Shown: positions 18,394-27,917, counted from the first letter of the stretch. The stretch: DNA of 46,225 bases from Wenzhouxiangellaceae bacterium (GCA_028289455.1 JANQPN010000047.1:1-46225), one strand, 5' to 3'. Notes: a model not told the origin generated them from the letters alone. A program made the numbers and translations.

Positions 18394-18732
18394 CTGTTTA
18401 CTTTTTCTTCCATGTATTCTTTTGGCTTTATACACCACAAATGTGAAGGTTTTGTAAAGAAAAAATAATGTTGTTAAAGGCTGGTTAGCGGTTTTAAACC
18501 CCTGATTTTTATACACATGAAAGCGCTTGCACAGCCTGGGAATCAGCCATTCATATCCTAACCTGGACACCACAGCATGATTTCACCGGCTGTGAACGCA
18601 TATTTGCTGTTTAATCTTGAAACATCCTGACATGGCATTGCCCGATTCAGATTGTTATCCTAGCTGTTACAGAACAGGACCCATAAATCTGTTGTCCATA
18701 ATCAACAACCTCAGCCACTGCCGATAAATCAG
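18394..18732. other. Divergent intergenic region between pilM and PBP1A
   Basis: About 340 bp of AT-rich sequence without a supportable gene. It contains the palindrome AAGCGCTT near 18521-18528. A 73-codon minus-strand frame here has no ribosome site and a composition unlike the neighbours, so I do not call it. I could not identify a clear promoter for the PBP1A gene. Confidence 0.4.
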
Positions 18733-21279
18733 ATGAAACGATCAACTTTGCTGTTTATGCTCCGCTGGTCTGCACGCATGACCCTGCTGGGCGTGTTATT
18801 GCTGACCATCGCCATTGTCGGCATATGGCTGCGATTTGCACCGGAGCTGCCCGATACCGAAGTTCTGCGTGATCTACAGCTGCAAAGCCCGCTGACGGTA
18901 TACTCCATTGAAGGCAAGGTTATTTCGGTTTTCGGAGAAAAGCGCCGCATTCCGACACCCATTGAAGAACTTCCCGACCAGCTTAAACAGGCTTTCATCT
19001 CCAGCGAAGATGACCGTTTTTATCACCATCCCGGAATTGACTGGCAAGGCATTACCCGGGCAGGGCTTGAGTTAATCCGAACCGGCGAAAAAGGCCAGGG
19101 CGGCAGCACCATCACCCAGCAGCTGGCGCGAAACTTTTTCCTTTCCTCGGAAAAAACCTACATCCGCAAAATCAAGGAGATCATGCTGGCGCTGAGGATT
19201 GAGCGGGAAATCAGCAAAGATGAAATCCTGGAATTGTATCTGAACAAAATTTTCCTGGGCCACCGCGCCTATGGCGTAACTGCCGCGGCGCAGGTTTATT
19301 ATGGAAAAAGGCCGGCTGAACTCACTATTGCACAAATGGCGATGATTGCCGGCACTGTTCAGCGCCCATCCAGGGTTAACCCTATAACCAACCCGGCAAT
19401 TGCCAAAAACCGGCGCAACTATGTGCTGAACCGCATGCTGGAACTGAATTACATAACGCCTGAGGAACATCAACAGGCTCTGGCAGAACCGGTCAGCGCA
19501 TTCAACCACGGCACCGCCATTGAAGTAAGCGCACCTTATCTGGCCGAAATGGCGCGCCGCTGGGCATTGGAGACTTATGGTGACGGCATCTACGAATCCG
19601 GCCTGAAACTGATCACAACCATTCAAGCCGATAAACAGCGCGCTGCCCAGGAAAGCATCCGCACCGGCCTGCTCGCTTATGACCAGCGGCATGGCTGGCG
19701 GGGACCGGAAGCGCATATCGATTTGGCCGACGATGCAACCGCAGCTACCTGGACAGATGCTTTGGCCGGCAGGTTGCCGGTGGCCGGTTTGATCCCGGCA
19801 TTAGTGGTGGATGTCGACAGTGAGCTGGCACTGCTGTACTTGAGTGACGGGCAAACCGTACCGCTGACCCTGGACAGCATGTTATGGGCGCAACCGCTGC
19901 TCTCACGGGACAGCCGAGGACCTGTGCCGGAACAGGTGGACACTGTTCTGGCGCGTGGTGATATCGTTCGCATCCGCCGTGCAGATGACGGCAACTGGGT
20001 ATTAAGCCAGATACCCGAAGCACAGTCTGCCCTGGTTTCACTGGAAGCTGAAACCGGAGAGGTTCAGGCACTGGTCGGCGGGCTGGATTTTCAATACAGC
20101 AAATTCAACCGGGTTACCCAGGCCAAACGCCAACCGGGATCCAGCTTTAAACCATTCATTTACGCTGCCGCTATTAATTCGGGATATCACCCTGCCACCG
20201 TTATTAATGATGCACCGGTAGTGTTTCGTGGCGGTGGCGATATTGAAGCCTGGAAACCACAAAATTTCAGCCGCACGTTCTATGGGCCCACCCGGCTGCG
20301 CGAAGCCATGGTACATTCCCGCAACCTGATTTCGGTGCGTATCCTCGAGGATATCGGTATCCGGCCCGCGCGCAGGTTTATCAGCCAGTTCGGCTTTGAC
20401 CAGGAAGAGTTACCGGAAAACCTTTCCATGGCGCTCGGCAGTGCCAATCTGACACCACTGAATATGGTCACCGGTTACGCAGTGCTGGCCAATGGTGGAT
20501 ATGCTGTGCAGCCGACCTGGCTGGCCGAGGTTCGCGACCAGATGGACAACATCGTATTCTCACCGCCCCCGGTACAACATTGTGATGTTTGTCCGGTGAT
20601 CTCAGCGCCTGAACCCACAGACACAGAAACTGAAGAGTCTTTGACACCTCTGGTAATTCAGACGGCATCATCGGAGGTCAGTGGCGAGCAGATAGTTTCA
20701 GACGCAGCGCCATTGGATGATGCTGCCCCACAGATAGCTACTGCTGCTTTAGACAACCAGATGCAGTACGGTCCGCCGATTCCTGACTACCGTCCAAGAG
20801 TGATTCCCGCACCCACTGTTTTCCTGGTGCGTTCAATGATGGCAGACGTCATCAAACGTGGTACCGGGGTCAAAGCACTGCAGCTGGAACGGCAGGATCT
20901 GGCCGGGAAAACCGGTACCACCAATGACCAGCGCGATGCCTGGTTCTCAGGATATAACAGCGATATCGCCACTTCGGTTTGGGTTGGCTTTGACAATTTT
21001 CAGCCACTGGGCAGGTCGGAGCTGGGCGGCCAGGCGGCCCTGCCTATCTGGATCGATTATATGCGGGTTGCCCTGAACGAATCCCCCAATCTGCCTCCGG
21101 CCATGCCCCTTGGTGTTGCACAGATCTGGGTTGATCAGGAGACCGGAGAACTGACTGAGCCGGGCATTCCGGGCGCCATGCGCGAGCTGGTGGCCGCCAG
21201 CCTGCTGAGCGAATTGCGGCAGCGCTCCAGACCGGTTGAAGACGACGAAGAGGCCGTTAATCCGTACGATATTTTCTGA
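18733..21279 (+). CDS. mrcA: Penicillin-binding protein 1A (bifunctional peptidoglycan synthase)
   Basis: Inner-membrane enzyme that polymerises lipid II and cross-links the strands in the periplasm. 848 residues, the usual PBP1A length. A membrane anchor (about residues 16-34) is followed by a GT51 glycosyltransferase domain with catalytic Glu92 in SSEDDRFYHHPG and the GGSTITQQLARN motif. An OB-like insertion (about 315-435) precedes the transpeptidase domain, whose motifs are all present: SSFK (Ser470), SRN (529-531) and KTGTT (726-730). A low-complexity acidic insert (about 625-685) sits between the last two. It diverges from pilM, the conserved placement for ponA/mrcA. The ribosome site is weak. 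Confidence 0.96.
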   Translation: MKRSTLLFMLRWSARMTLLGVLLLTIAIVGIWLRFAPELPDTEVLRDLQLQSPLTVYSIEGKVISVFGEKRRIPTPIEELPDQLKQAFISSEDDRFYHHPGIDWQGITRAGLELIRTGEKGQGGSTITQQLARNFFLSSEKTYIRKIKEIMLALRIEREISKDEILELYLNKIFLGHRAYGVTAAAQVYYGKRPAELTIAQMAMIAGTVQRPSRVNPITNPAIAKNRRNYVLNRMLELNYITPEEHQQALAEPVSAFNHGTAIEVSAPYLAEMARRWALETYGDGIYESGLKLITTIQADKQRAAQESIRTGLLAYDQRHGWRGPEAHIDLADDATAATWTDALAGRLPVAGLIPALVVDVDSELALLYLSDGQTVPLTLDSMLWAQPLLSRDSRGPVPEQVDTVLARGDIVRIRRADDGNWVLSQIPEAQSALVSLEAETGEVQALVGGLDFQYSKFNRVTQAKRQPGSSFKPFIYAAAINSGYHPATVINDAPVVFRGGGDIEAWKPQNFSRTFYGPTRLREAMVHSRNLISVRILEDIGIRPARRFISQFGFDQEELPENLSMALGSANLTPLNMVTGYAVLANGGYAVQPTWLAEVRDQMDNIVFSPPPVQHCDVCPVISAPEPTDTETEESLTPLVIQTASSEVSGEQIVSDAAPLDDAAPQIATAALDNQMQYGPPIPDYRPRVIPAPTVFLVRSMMADVIKRGTGVKALQLERQDLAGKTGTTNDQRDAWFSGYNSDIATSVWVGFDNFQPLGRSELGGQAALPIWIDYMRVALNESPNLPPAMPLGVAQIWVDQETGELTEPGIPGAMRELVAASLLSELRQRSRPVEDDEEAVNPYDIF

Positions 21280-21295
21280 CCACTCAACTTTTTAA

Positions 21296-21335
21296 CCCGC
21301 AGCTGTACTGCCGTTGCGGGCTAGACAAATTTTTA
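21296..21335 (+). terminator. Possible terminator after mrcA
   Basis: CCCGCA (21296-21301) pairs with TGCGGG (21315-21320) around a 13-base loop, and a T-rich stretch follows about 10 bp later (near 21331). The stem is short and the T-run displaced, so this is a weak call. Confidence 0.35.
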
Positions 21336-21488
21336 TTTGGATTTATTATTAAACAAAGGTTCCAACGCAAGGAGTAGCCAGCAAACAACTCAAATTTAAT
21401 GTTTCAAGCACTTTCAGGAACCGGCGCACTAACACCAACGATAATGCCTGGCGCAGGTTCCAGTCATTATTGAGCAGGAGTTACGGCC

Positions 21489-22127
21489 ATGCGCAACAAA
21501 AAATCTGCCCATCAGCGTCAATCCATCGCCCAGGAAGCTGCCCGCATCATCGCCACCGAAAGCCAGCGCAACTATGGCTCTGCCAAGCGTAAAGCTGCGG
21601 AACGGTTGGGCATGAAATGCACACGCCAGCAATTACCCAGCAACATCGAAATTGAACACGAATTACGCGCCTACCAGCGACTGTATGGTGGTGATGATCA
21701 CAATCAAACTCAGCACAAGCTGCGCAGTTCAGCGTTGGATGCCATGAGCTTTTTCAGCGCATTCAAACCCAAGCTGGTGGGCCCGGTACTGGAAGGCACA
21801 GCTGACCGGCACAGCCGCATTACATTGCATCTGTTCAGTGATGATCCGGATGAAATACCGCGCTACCTGTATGACAAAAATATCGCCTTCGAACAGGAAT
21901 CAAGACGGATCCGCTGGCACGATAACGGCTTTCGCACGCTGGAAATCTTATGCGTTGAACAGGCCGGACAGGTCATCGAGCTATGCCTGTTCACCACCTT
22001 GGATCAACGCCAGGCTCCACCCAGCCCGGTCGATGGGCGGCCACAACGCCGGGCAACCCCGACGGAAGTGGAGTATTTGCTGAGAGAGCCTCAGATTGAC
22101 GATCAGCCGCGCTGGTCGATCGCCTGA
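21489..22127 (+). CDS. Conserved hypothetical protein (distantly nucleotidyltransferase-like)
   Basis: A 212-residue cytoplasmic protein, no signal peptide or membrane segment. The N-terminus is strongly basic with many Ala and Gln ([17 protein letters not shown], then [15 protein letters not shown]). The central part, [20 protein letters not shown], followed by [19 protein letters not shown], has the strand-turn-strand look of a minimal nucleotidyltransferase core but no obvious catalytic Asp pair. Proteins of this pattern occur across gammaproteobacteria, as I recall, without known function. ATG 21489 has CAGGAG upstream (21475-21480). Its last 25 bp overlap the 3' end of the convergent gltA gene. 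Confidence 0.75.
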   Translation: MRNKKSAHQRQSIAQEAARIIATESQRNYGSAKRKAAERLGMKCTRQQLPSNIEIEHELRAYQRLYGGDDHNQTQHKLRSSALDAMSFFSAFKPKLVGPVLEGTADRHSRITLHLFSDDPDEIPRYLYDKNIAFEQESRRIRWHDNGFRTLEILCVEQAGQVIELCLFTTLDQRQAPPSPVDGRPQRRATPTEVEYLLREPQIDDQPRWSIA

Positions 22128-23395
22128 TAATCGCGCTGCTGCTTACCGGTATAGACCTGCCGTGGGCGGCCGATACGGCCCGGGTTGGCGCTCTGTTCCA
22201 GCCATTGGGACACCCAGCCCACCGTGCGCCCGATGGCGAACATCACAGTAAACATACTGGTCGGAATGCCCAGCGCTTTATAGATAATGCCTGAATAGAA
22301 GTCGACGTTCGGATACAGTTTGCGCTGTACGAAATAATCATCTTCCAGGGCAATTTTTTCCAGCTTCATGGCCAGATCCAACAGAGGATCGGTCACTCCC
22401 AGGTCGGCCAGCACATCGTGGCAGGCCTTACGGATGATTTCCGCGCGCGGATCATAATTCTTGTAGACCCGATGCCCGAAACCCATTAACCGGAACGGAT
22501 CATCACGGTCTTTGGCTTTGTCGATGTATTTGCCTACCTGACTGACATCACCGATTTCATTCAGCATTCTCAGCACGGCTTCATTAGCACCGCCATGCGC
22601 AGGTCCCCACAGTGCTGAAATTCCTGCTGATACACAGGCATAGGGATTGGCACCGGTGCTGCCGACCAGTCTTACAGTCGAAGTACTGGCATTCTGCTCA
22701 TGATCGGCATGCAGGATAAACAGCAGGTCCAGCGCACGTGCCGCAACCGGGTTAACCTTGTATGGTTCAGCCGGCACGGAAAACATCAAATCCAGAAACC
22801 GTTCACAATAGTTCAGGCTGTTGCGTGGATAACAGATGGGCCAGCCAACATGATGGCGATAAGCCGCAGCGGCGATGGTCGGCATCTTGGCAATCAGGCG
22901 TTTGGCAGCCAGATTACGCTGCTCCGGATCATCAATATCCATCTGATCATGATAAAAGCCGGCCAGAGATGAGGTGATACCTGCCATGATGGCCATTGGG
23001 TGCGCGTCATAACGGAAACCTTTGATAAAGGTGTTCAGTTGATCATGCACCATGGTGTGATAGGTGATATCCCGTTCAAATTCGCTGAATTCGGTCGCGC
23101 TCGGCAATTCGCCGTACAACAGCAGATAAGCGACTTCAACAAAATTGCTGCGCTCGGCCAGCTGCTCAATGGGATAGCCGCGATAACGCAGAATACCCTG
23201 CGCCCCATCGATAAAGGTGATATCACTGGAACAACTGGCGGTAACGGAATAACCAGGGTCATAAGTGAAGTAACCCAGTTCTTTGTACAGCTTGGCGATA
23301 TCAATGGTCGGGTCACCCTCACTGCCACTGATTACCGGCGCCTCCAGTACTTTGCCTGCTGCTTCATCACTTATACGTATGGTCCGTTCACTCAC
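22103..23395 (-). CDS. gltA: Type II citrate synthase
   Basis: Condenses acetyl-CoA and oxaloacetate to citrate, the entry of the TCA cycle. 430 residues, close to 427 in E. coli, so the large hexameric NADH-sensitive type. The active-site regions are visible: [15 protein letters not shown] (His), [14 protein letters not shown] (His and Arg) and [15 protein letters not shown] (Asp). I place the start at the GTG 23393-23395 because GGAG lies 8 bases upstream and the product begins [12 protein letters not shown] like the family; the frame continues to a GTG at 23428 without a ribosome site. It overlaps the convergent hypothetical gene by 25 bp. Confidence 0.96.
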   Translation of the reverse strand: MSERTIRISDEAAGKVLEAPVISGSEGDPTIDIAKLYKELGYFTYDPGYSVTASCSSDITFIDGAQGILRYRGYPIEQLAERSNFVEVAYLLLYGELPSATEFSEFERDITYHTMVHDQLNTFIKGFRYDAHPMAIMAGITSSLAGFYHDQMDIDDPEQRNLAAKRLIAKMPTIAAAAYRHHVGWPICYPRNSLNYCERFLDLMFSVPAEPYKVNPVAARALDLLFILHADHEQNASTSTVRLVGSTGANPYACVSAGISALWGPAHGGANEAVLRMLNEIGDVSQVGKYIDKAKDRDDPFRLMGFGHRVYKNYDPRAEIIRKACHDVLADLGVTDPLLDLAMKLEKIALEDDYFVQRKLYPNVDFYSGIIYKALGIPTSMFTVMFAIGRTVGWVSQWLEQSANPGRIGRPRQVYTGKQQRDYQAIDQRG

Positions 23396-23450
23396 TGTTG
23401 CATCTCCAAATTGTCTTGTTGTCTGCACACTTCGATGTCTGCAGCGAAAA

Positions 23451-23536
23451 CCGGGTTACACCCGGCAACCTGATCAGCACAACCCCGATCAGGGTTTTCA
23501 GCACCTGCTCTTGTCTGTTTACATTATGCCAGCATT
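23451..23536 (-). promoter_or_regulatory. gltA promoter (extended -10) and structured leader
   Basis: On the minus strand an extended -10, TGG followed by CATAAT (23523-23528), is the best promoter candidate; no good -35 is seen. The transcript leader would carry two hairpins: CTGATC/GATCAG (23470-23475 with 23487-23492) and CCGGGT/ACCCGG (23451-23456 with 23460-23465, 3-base loop). The leader would be about 120 nt long. Confidence 0.4.
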
Positions 23537-23590
23537 TGATCATTGCATGCTGATGTAACAATTACATGTCAGCATAGACCGGCAATCAGC

Positions 23591-23618
23591 AAAAAGCCCG
23601 CATCAGAGGCGGGCTTTT
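23591..23618 (-). terminator. Rho-independent terminator of rpmE2
   Basis: Stem AAAAGCCCGC (23592-23601) / GCGGGCTTTT (23609-23618) with a 7-base loop, followed on the minus strand by five T. It lies 24 bp past the L31 stop codon and upstream of the gltA promoter. Confidence 0.9.
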
Positions 23619-23641
23619 CGCAGGATTTATCCGTTATTTTT

Positions 23642-23884
23642 TCAGCCGCCGTAACGCCGCTTGAATTTATCGACCCGTCCACCGGAATCGACAATTTTAT
23701 GTTGACCGGTGTAGAAAGGATGTGACTTGCTGGAGATTTCCACCTTGACCAGCGGATACTCTTCACCGTCTTCCCATTTGATCGTATCTTTGGTGCGGAT
23801 GGTTGAACGTGTCAGGAACGAGAAATCGCTCGAAATATCCTGGAACACAACCGCACGGTATTCTGGATGTATATCTGGTTTCAT
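23642..23884 (-). CDS. rpmE2: 50S ribosomal protein L31 type B (zinc-independent)
   Basis: 80-residue L31 paralogue. The start [20 protein letters not shown] and the ending [12 protein letters not shown] are diagnostic, as is [11 protein letters not shown] (here [11 protein letters not shown]). It has no cysteines, so it lacks the CxxC zinc ribbon of type A L31. Type B paralogues usually replace the zinc form when zinc is scarce, under Zur control; I did not find a convincing Zur box here. The ATG at 23882-23884 is the family start; an in-frame extension to 23917 is unlikely. A good -10 TATACT (23927-23932, minus strand) gives a leader of about 35 nt. Confidence 0.95.
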   Translation of the reverse strand: MKPDIHPEYRAVVFQDISSDFSFLTRSTIRTKDTIKWEDGEEYPLVKVEISSKSHPFYTGQHKIVDSGGRVDKFKRRYGG

Positions 23885-23970
23885 GTCTGTTTGGCCGTTT
23901 TGTAATTTCGTGGACAAAGACCGCTAAGTATAACGTGAAAATTTGCGTTGCGCCAGTATTTCAAATGAAT

Positions 23971-24897
23971 TTACTGTTTGCGGATATGCTCCAGAATGCC
24001 TTCCAGTTCATCCAGGCTGTTATAGCCGATCCGCAGTTCCCCACGCCCCTTGCTTTGCTGCCTGATATTAACCACTGCGCCGACCAAATCACTCAACTCC
24101 TGCTCCAGACGTACAATATCAGGGTCAGTCTTAGGCCGTGATTTTGATGGCCCACCGTCACTGGCCTTCGCCAGCAGGTTACGCACCAGCTGTTCAGTAG
24201 AACGCACGCTCAGGCGCAGCTGTACCACTTTTCTGGCGGCTGCCAGCTGTTTACCCTCCGGCAGCGCCAATAATGCGCGTGCGTGCCCCATGTCCAGCTC
24301 ACGGGTTTCCAGCAGTTCCTGAACTGCCGGTGGCAAATCCTGCAACCGCAGCAGATTACTGACCGATGCGCGCGAACGACCGACCGCTTCGGCTGCTTGC
24401 TGGTGAGTCATGTCAAACTCATCAATCAACCGCTGTAATGCATTGGCCTCCTCCAGCGGATTCAGATCTTCCCGCTGAATATTCTCAATCAGCGCCATCG
24501 CCACCGTCATTTCATCAGATACCTGACGAATGACGGCGGGAATTTCTCTTAAGCCGGCGATCTGAGCCGCCCGCCAGCGCCGCTCTCCGGCAATCAGCTC
24601 GTAACCCGAACCGGCATCTACCGGCCGTACGATGACCGGCTGGACAACACCCTGTGCTTTTATCGAATCGGCCAGCTCCTGCAGCTTACCCGGGTCCATT
24701 ACCGAACGCGGCTGATAACGCCCCGGCTGAATCAGATCGACCGGCAGATCGCGCAGACTGGCCGCATCGTCCTGAGCCTGTTGCTGATTCCTGGCCAGCA
24801 TGGCGCCCAGGCCGCGCCCCAGCGCCTGACGTTTGACCGGACGTGCGGAAGCGCCGGCAGACCTGGATGCGGGTTTCTTCTTGGTTTTCTTACTCAT
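23971..24897 (-). CDS. parB: Chromosome partitioning protein ParB (Spo0J family)
   Basis: CTP-dependent DNA clamp that loads at parS and helps segregate the chromosome origin. 308 residues: basic N-terminal tail with RQALGRGLGAML (the ParA-stimulating region), the CTP-binding motif AGERRWRAAQ (about 103-112) and IENIQREDLNPLEEA, a helix-turn-helix (THQQAAEAVGRSRASVSNLL, about 165-184) and a C-terminal dimerisation part ending in GYNSLDELEGILEHI. The ATG overlaps the parA stop by 4 bp (24894-24897). Downstream lies rpmE2 rather than the F-ATPase operon. Confidence 0.96.
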   Translation of the reverse strand: MSKKTKKKPASRSAGASARPVKRQALGRGLGAMLARNQQQAQDDAASLRDLPVDLIQPGRYQPRSVMDPGKLQELADSIKAQGVVQPVIVRPVDAGSGYELIAGERRWRAAQIAGLREIPAVIRQVSDEMTVAMALIENIQREDLNPLEEANALQRLIDEFDMTHQQAAEAVGRSRASVSNLLRLQDLPPAVQELLETRELDMGHARALLALPEGKQLAAARKVVQLRLSVRSTEQLVRNLLAKASDGGPSKSRPKTDPDIVRLEQELSDLVGAVVNIRQQSKGRGELRIGYNSLDELEGILEHIRKQ

Positions 24898-25694
24898 TGA
24901 CTGTTCTGATTAATTCTTGCTTCCCGGCGGCGCAAAAACTCGCCTGCCAGTCCCAGATAGGCCAGTGCACCACGTGAACTGGGATCATACTGCAGTACGC
25001 TCTCGCCAAAACTGGGCGCTTCTGCCAATCTTACATTCCTGGGTATCAATGTCCTGTAGAGTTTGTTGCCGAAATGCTCACCCAGCTGCCGGGAAACTTC
25101 ATTGGACAGATTATTACGAACATCAAACATGGTGCGTACGATTCCTTCTATACGCAGTTCCGGATTCACCGATGACTGAATCTGGCCAATCGTATCCAGC
25201 AGCGCTGTCAGCCCTTCCATGGCGTAATACTCACACTGCATGGGAATCAGAATGCAGTGTGCCGATGTCAGCGCATTCAAATTCAACAGATTCAGCGCAG
25301 GCGGGCAGTCCAGAATGACAAAATCATATTGCCCGTCGAGCGCCTGCAGAATATTCCGCAGACGTGTTTCACTGCCGTCCTGGCGGGTCAGCTCCACTTC
25401 AGCAGCAGTTAAATCACCGTTGGCAGGCAGCAGGTCCAGACGGTGTCTGGAATCTTCCATGCGCACCCGTACCAGCGCCTGCGGCAATTCACACTCGCCC
25501 AGCAATACCTCGCAGGCCGTGTTGTTTAATTCAGCGGTATCAACACCCAGCCCAACGGTTGCGTTGCCCTGTGGATCCAGATCACACAACAGCACATTGT
25601 GCCGCATGCCAACCAGGCCGGCGGTCAGATTTATGGCTGTCGTGGTCTTGCCCACGCCGCCTTTTTGATTGGCGATAGCGATGATTTCCGTCAT
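24894..25694 (-). CDS. parA: Chromosome partitioning ATPase ParA (Soj family)
   Basis: Walker-type ATPase that forms a gradient on the nucleoid and moves ParB-parS complexes. 266 residues with the deviant Walker A KGGVGKTTTAINL starting at Lys11, switch I region LLCDLDPQGNATVGLG and Walker B FVILDCPPALNLL. There is no N-terminal DNA-binding extension, which fits a chromosomal rather than plasmid type Ia ParA. It follows rsmG by 27 bp in the same direction and is coupled to parB, the usual rsmG-parA-parB order of the origin-proximal region. Confidence 0.96.
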   Translation of the reverse strand: MTEIIAIANQKGGVGKTTTAINLTAGLVGMRHNVLLCDLDPQGNATVGLGVDTAELNNTACEVLLGECELPQALVRVRMEDSRHRLDLLPANGDLTAAEVELTRQDGSETRLRNILQALDGQYDFVILDCPPALNLLNLNALTSAHCILIPMQCEYYAMEGLTALLDTIGQIQSSVNPELRIEGIVRTMFDVRNNLSNEVSRQLGEHFGNKLYRTLIPRNVRLAEAPSFGESVLQYDPSSRGALAYLGLAGEFLRRREARINQNSQ

Positions 25695-25721
25695 GCTTTA
25701 CGTGTCGTGTGAGTTAACTTG

Positions 25722-26417
25722 TTATGCTCTGATTATTTCCAGCAGGTGTCGCGCAGCCTGTGTACCGGGCACCGCCAACGCCTGCGAATGGCGCAGCGTA
25801 TACCCTGCAGGCCAATTGCGCAATTGTGCCGGTTCATTTTTACCGGTCATTGCCAATAAAACGGTGTCCTGTTGAATCAGCTCAGCACACCATTCCAACT
25901 GTCTGGATATGGGTGCAAACGCCCTGGTTACCACCTGAACAATCTGCTGCCGGGTTGACCATTGTTCTGCACGTGCTGTTATCAGTTCGATATTAGAGAT
26001 CGATAATATTCTTTGAATATGCGCCAGAAACCGCATCCGCTTGCCGTTGCTGTCCAACAGCACAAAGGGCTGCTCCGGAAGCGCCAGCGCCAGTGGAATT
26101 CCAGGCAGCCCCGCACCGGTGCCAACATCAACTGTCAGACCAGGCTTAAGGAACGGCAAAACACTCAGGCTGTCCAGCAGATGCCGGGTGACCACGGCTT
26201 GTAAATCCGTAACTGCGGTCAGGTTATAGGCCTTGTTCCAGCGCAATAATTCGCTGGCATAGCGCAGCAGTGCTGCCTGCACCTGCTGATCAATCTTTGC
26301 CTCCAGATTCATCTCGACCACACCTTCATGCAGCAATTGCCGAACTGCCGCCGGGACAGAATCATCGTTTACGTTATTATGTGCCGATTGCCGCACCACA
26401 GATTTAATTCTCGTCAT
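25722..26417 (-). CDS. rsmG: 16S rRNA (guanine527-N7)-methyltransferase RsmG
   Basis: Methylates G527 of 16S rRNA using SAM. Core residues are LRWNKAYNLTAVTDLQAVV, RHLLDSLSVLPFL, the SAM motif VDVGTGAGLPGIPLA (about 96-110) and VTRAFAPI. With ATG 26415-26417 the protein has 231 residues, slightly longer than E. coli (207). This start overlaps the start codon of the divergent gene by two bases, and it has no clear ribosome site; starts at GTG 26397-26399 or ATG 26310-26312 are possible, though the last would remove residues that align with the family. The frame continues upstream to 26717 but the extra 100 residues are antisense shadow. No mnmG (gidA) precedes it. Confidence 0.93.
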   Translation of the reverse strand: MTRIKSVVRQSAHNNVNDDSVPAAVRQLLHEGVVEMNLEAKIDQQVQAALLRYASELLRWNKAYNLTAVTDLQAVVTRHLLDSLSVLPFLKPGLTVDVGTGAGLPGIPLALALPEQPFVLLDSNGKRMRFLAHIQRILSISNIELITARAEQWSTRQQIVQVVTRAFAPISRQLEWCAELIQQDTVLLAMTGKNEPAQLRNWPAGYTLRHSQALAVPGTQAARHLLEIIRA

Positions 26418-27552
26418 GAGTACCAACGTAAAGCATAAACGCAAATGGATCATCGTTGCTGTAGTTTTTGCACTGCTGCTGTTACTGCTGCCAGGAATTA
26501 TCGGGCATATGGTGCGCTCACAATTGGATGCACAGTTTGCCTCACTGGAGCAAGCGCCTGAATGGCGTAAGGGCTGGTGGCACAGCACACTGCAGAATAA
26601 CAGCACATCCGGCATCGCTGTAGACCTGGCTTTCACACACGGCCTTTTATGGCTTAACCCGGCAGGTGCAGGCATTACCCGCTTCCAGGGTAAAGTTGAC
26701 ACCCCTGCAATCAGCAATTTGCCGTTGAGCGGAAAAGTCGGATTGAACGGGCGGTATCAGGTAATACAGGGCATTCCCAACGACTTCCTGCTTGAAGCTA
26801 CCGGCCTATGGTCCATCAGCCAGACCGATGACGATGCTCAGCTACTGCTGCAGGGCTCACTGGGCAACCCGGCGCTGGATACCACGGCCCAGCTGCCCTC
26901 CGGGATGCTGAACCTGGGCATTTGGCAATTGGACTGGGCAAATCTGATGACAGAGGTTTTGCTGACACAGCCTGCTGATCCATTGCTCGACGGCAGCATG
27001 GCAATCCAGGCTGATCAATTGCGCTGGCTGCCCGCTGGCAGTGAGGCCTTGGATCAGGCCGTTGAACAACTGAACTTTAATCTCCAGTGGCCTGCTGACC
27101 ATCCGATTCAGCTGAGCATTGATGCCGGCCAGCTAAAGCTTGCCGGCCAGCCGGAACAGACCGGCCCACTGCAACTGGCAGCCGAAGCGGTTTCCATCGA
27201 CCGCATCGCCCTACTGCAATGGCTGAATGCGCAACAGCAGAACCCGCAGAGCCCGGGTGCCCTGCTGGCGCTGGCGGGCCTGCTGGCCGCCCAGCCGGAA
27301 TTCAAACTGGAACAATTCAACCTGACCACACCCCACGGCGATATCCAACTGCAGGCCTCGGTAAAGCTCAAACCCAATCAGCGCGAAGCGCGTGTTAATG
27401 GGAATATGCCGGAGCAGGCCGCGCAATGGCTGGCCAAAGCGCTGCTGGTTGACAGTCGCGCTGCTGCCGAACAGGTGGAATCGCTGGTAAACAACGGTTT
27501 ATTGAATCGTGTGGGTGATCAACTGGTGGTTGACCTGGTGGTCAATTTGTAG
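26416..27552 (+). CDS. Membrane-anchored protein, DUF945/YdgA-like
   Basis: 378 residues with a single N-terminal membrane segment (WIIVAVVFALLLLLLPGIIG, about 11-30) and a large, presumably periplasmic, beta-rich domain. It has the features of YdgA-like (DUF945) proteins: an inner-membrane anchor, alternating short strands with many Gln and Leu, and a late segment FNLTTPHGDIQLQASVKLKP close to that family's FDLTTPEG-type motif. The function of the family is poorly known. The start ATG overlaps the rsmG start codon on the other strand (CATG at 26415-26418), so its promoter and ribosome site would lie inside rsmG. The assignment is by pattern and is moderate. Confidence 0.65.
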   Translation: MSTNVKHKRKWIIVAVVFALLLLLLPGIIGHMVRSQLDAQFASLEQAPEWRKGWWHSTLQNNSTSGIAVDLAFTHGLLWLNPAGAGITRFQGKVDTPAISNLPLSGKVGLNGRYQVIQGIPNDFLLEATGLWSISQTDDDAQLLLQGSLGNPALDTTAQLPSGMLNLGIWQLDWANLMTEVLLTQPADPLLDGSMAIQADQLRWLPAGSEALDQAVEQLNFNLQWPADHPIQLSIDAGQLKLAGQPEQTGPLQLAAEAVSIDRIALLQWLNAQQQNPQSPGALLALAGLLAAQPEFKLEQFNLTTPHGDIQLQASVKLKPNQREARVNGNMPEQAAQWLAKALLVDSRAAAEQVESLVNNGLLNRVGDQLVVDLVVNL

Positions 27553-27560
27553 CCTGTTCA

Positions 27561-27917
27561 TTACTGACAGAAGCGCAATTTATTACCTGATGGATCTTCA
27601 AGGTGCATTTCCCGTACACCCCAGGTCTGGTCTACGGGCGGCAGACTGATTTGAACTCCCCTGCTTTTGAACTCTGCAAACAAAGCATCTACATCCTCAA
27701 CCACCAGATTAACCACCACACCGGATACCCCATCACCGCTGAATGATGAAACATCCAGCACAGCCGTATCTCTTCTGTAACCCACATAAGCCGGATTGGC
27801 ATGCTCTGTAGGCTGATTCCTGAATAATTCTTGGAAACCCAGCATGTCGCAATAGAATTGTCTGGCAGCATGCATATCATCAACTTTCAACACAGGCACT
27901 GTTCGCTTAATCGACAT
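27561..27917 (-). CDS. VOC (glyoxalase/bleomycin-resistance) family protein
   Basis: 118-residue small metal-binding-fold protein: RTVPVLKVDDMHAARQFYCD, MLGFQELF, VVNLVVEDVDALFAEFKSRG and the closing REMHLEDPSGNKLRF are all VOC signatures. ATG 27915-27917 has a strong AGGAGG nine bases upstream; an open frame extends to 28019 but overlaps the preceding gene. It begins 13 bp after the stop of the first winged-helix regulator, so it is probably the last gene of that operon. The substrate is unknown; small VOC proteins can be isomerases, dioxygenases or antibiotic-binding proteins. Confidence 0.88.
   Translation of the reverse strand: MSIKRTVPVLKVDDMHAARQFYCDMLGFQELFRNQPTEHANPAYVGYRRDTAVLDVSSFSGDGVSGVVVNLVVEDVDALFAEFKSRGVQISLPPVDQTWGVREMHLEDPSGNKLRFCQ

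Noticed and set aside
18352..18573. 73-codon minus-strand frame between pilM and mrcA
   Set aside because: It overlaps the predicted pilM promoter, lacks a ribosome site and has no recognisable sequence features.
24963..24978. parS-like site (CACGTGAA core) inside parA
   Set aside because: Only about 10 of 16 positions agree with the TGTTTCACGTGAAACA consensus; real parS sites usually differ at one or two positions. The match is explained by the common CACGTG core.
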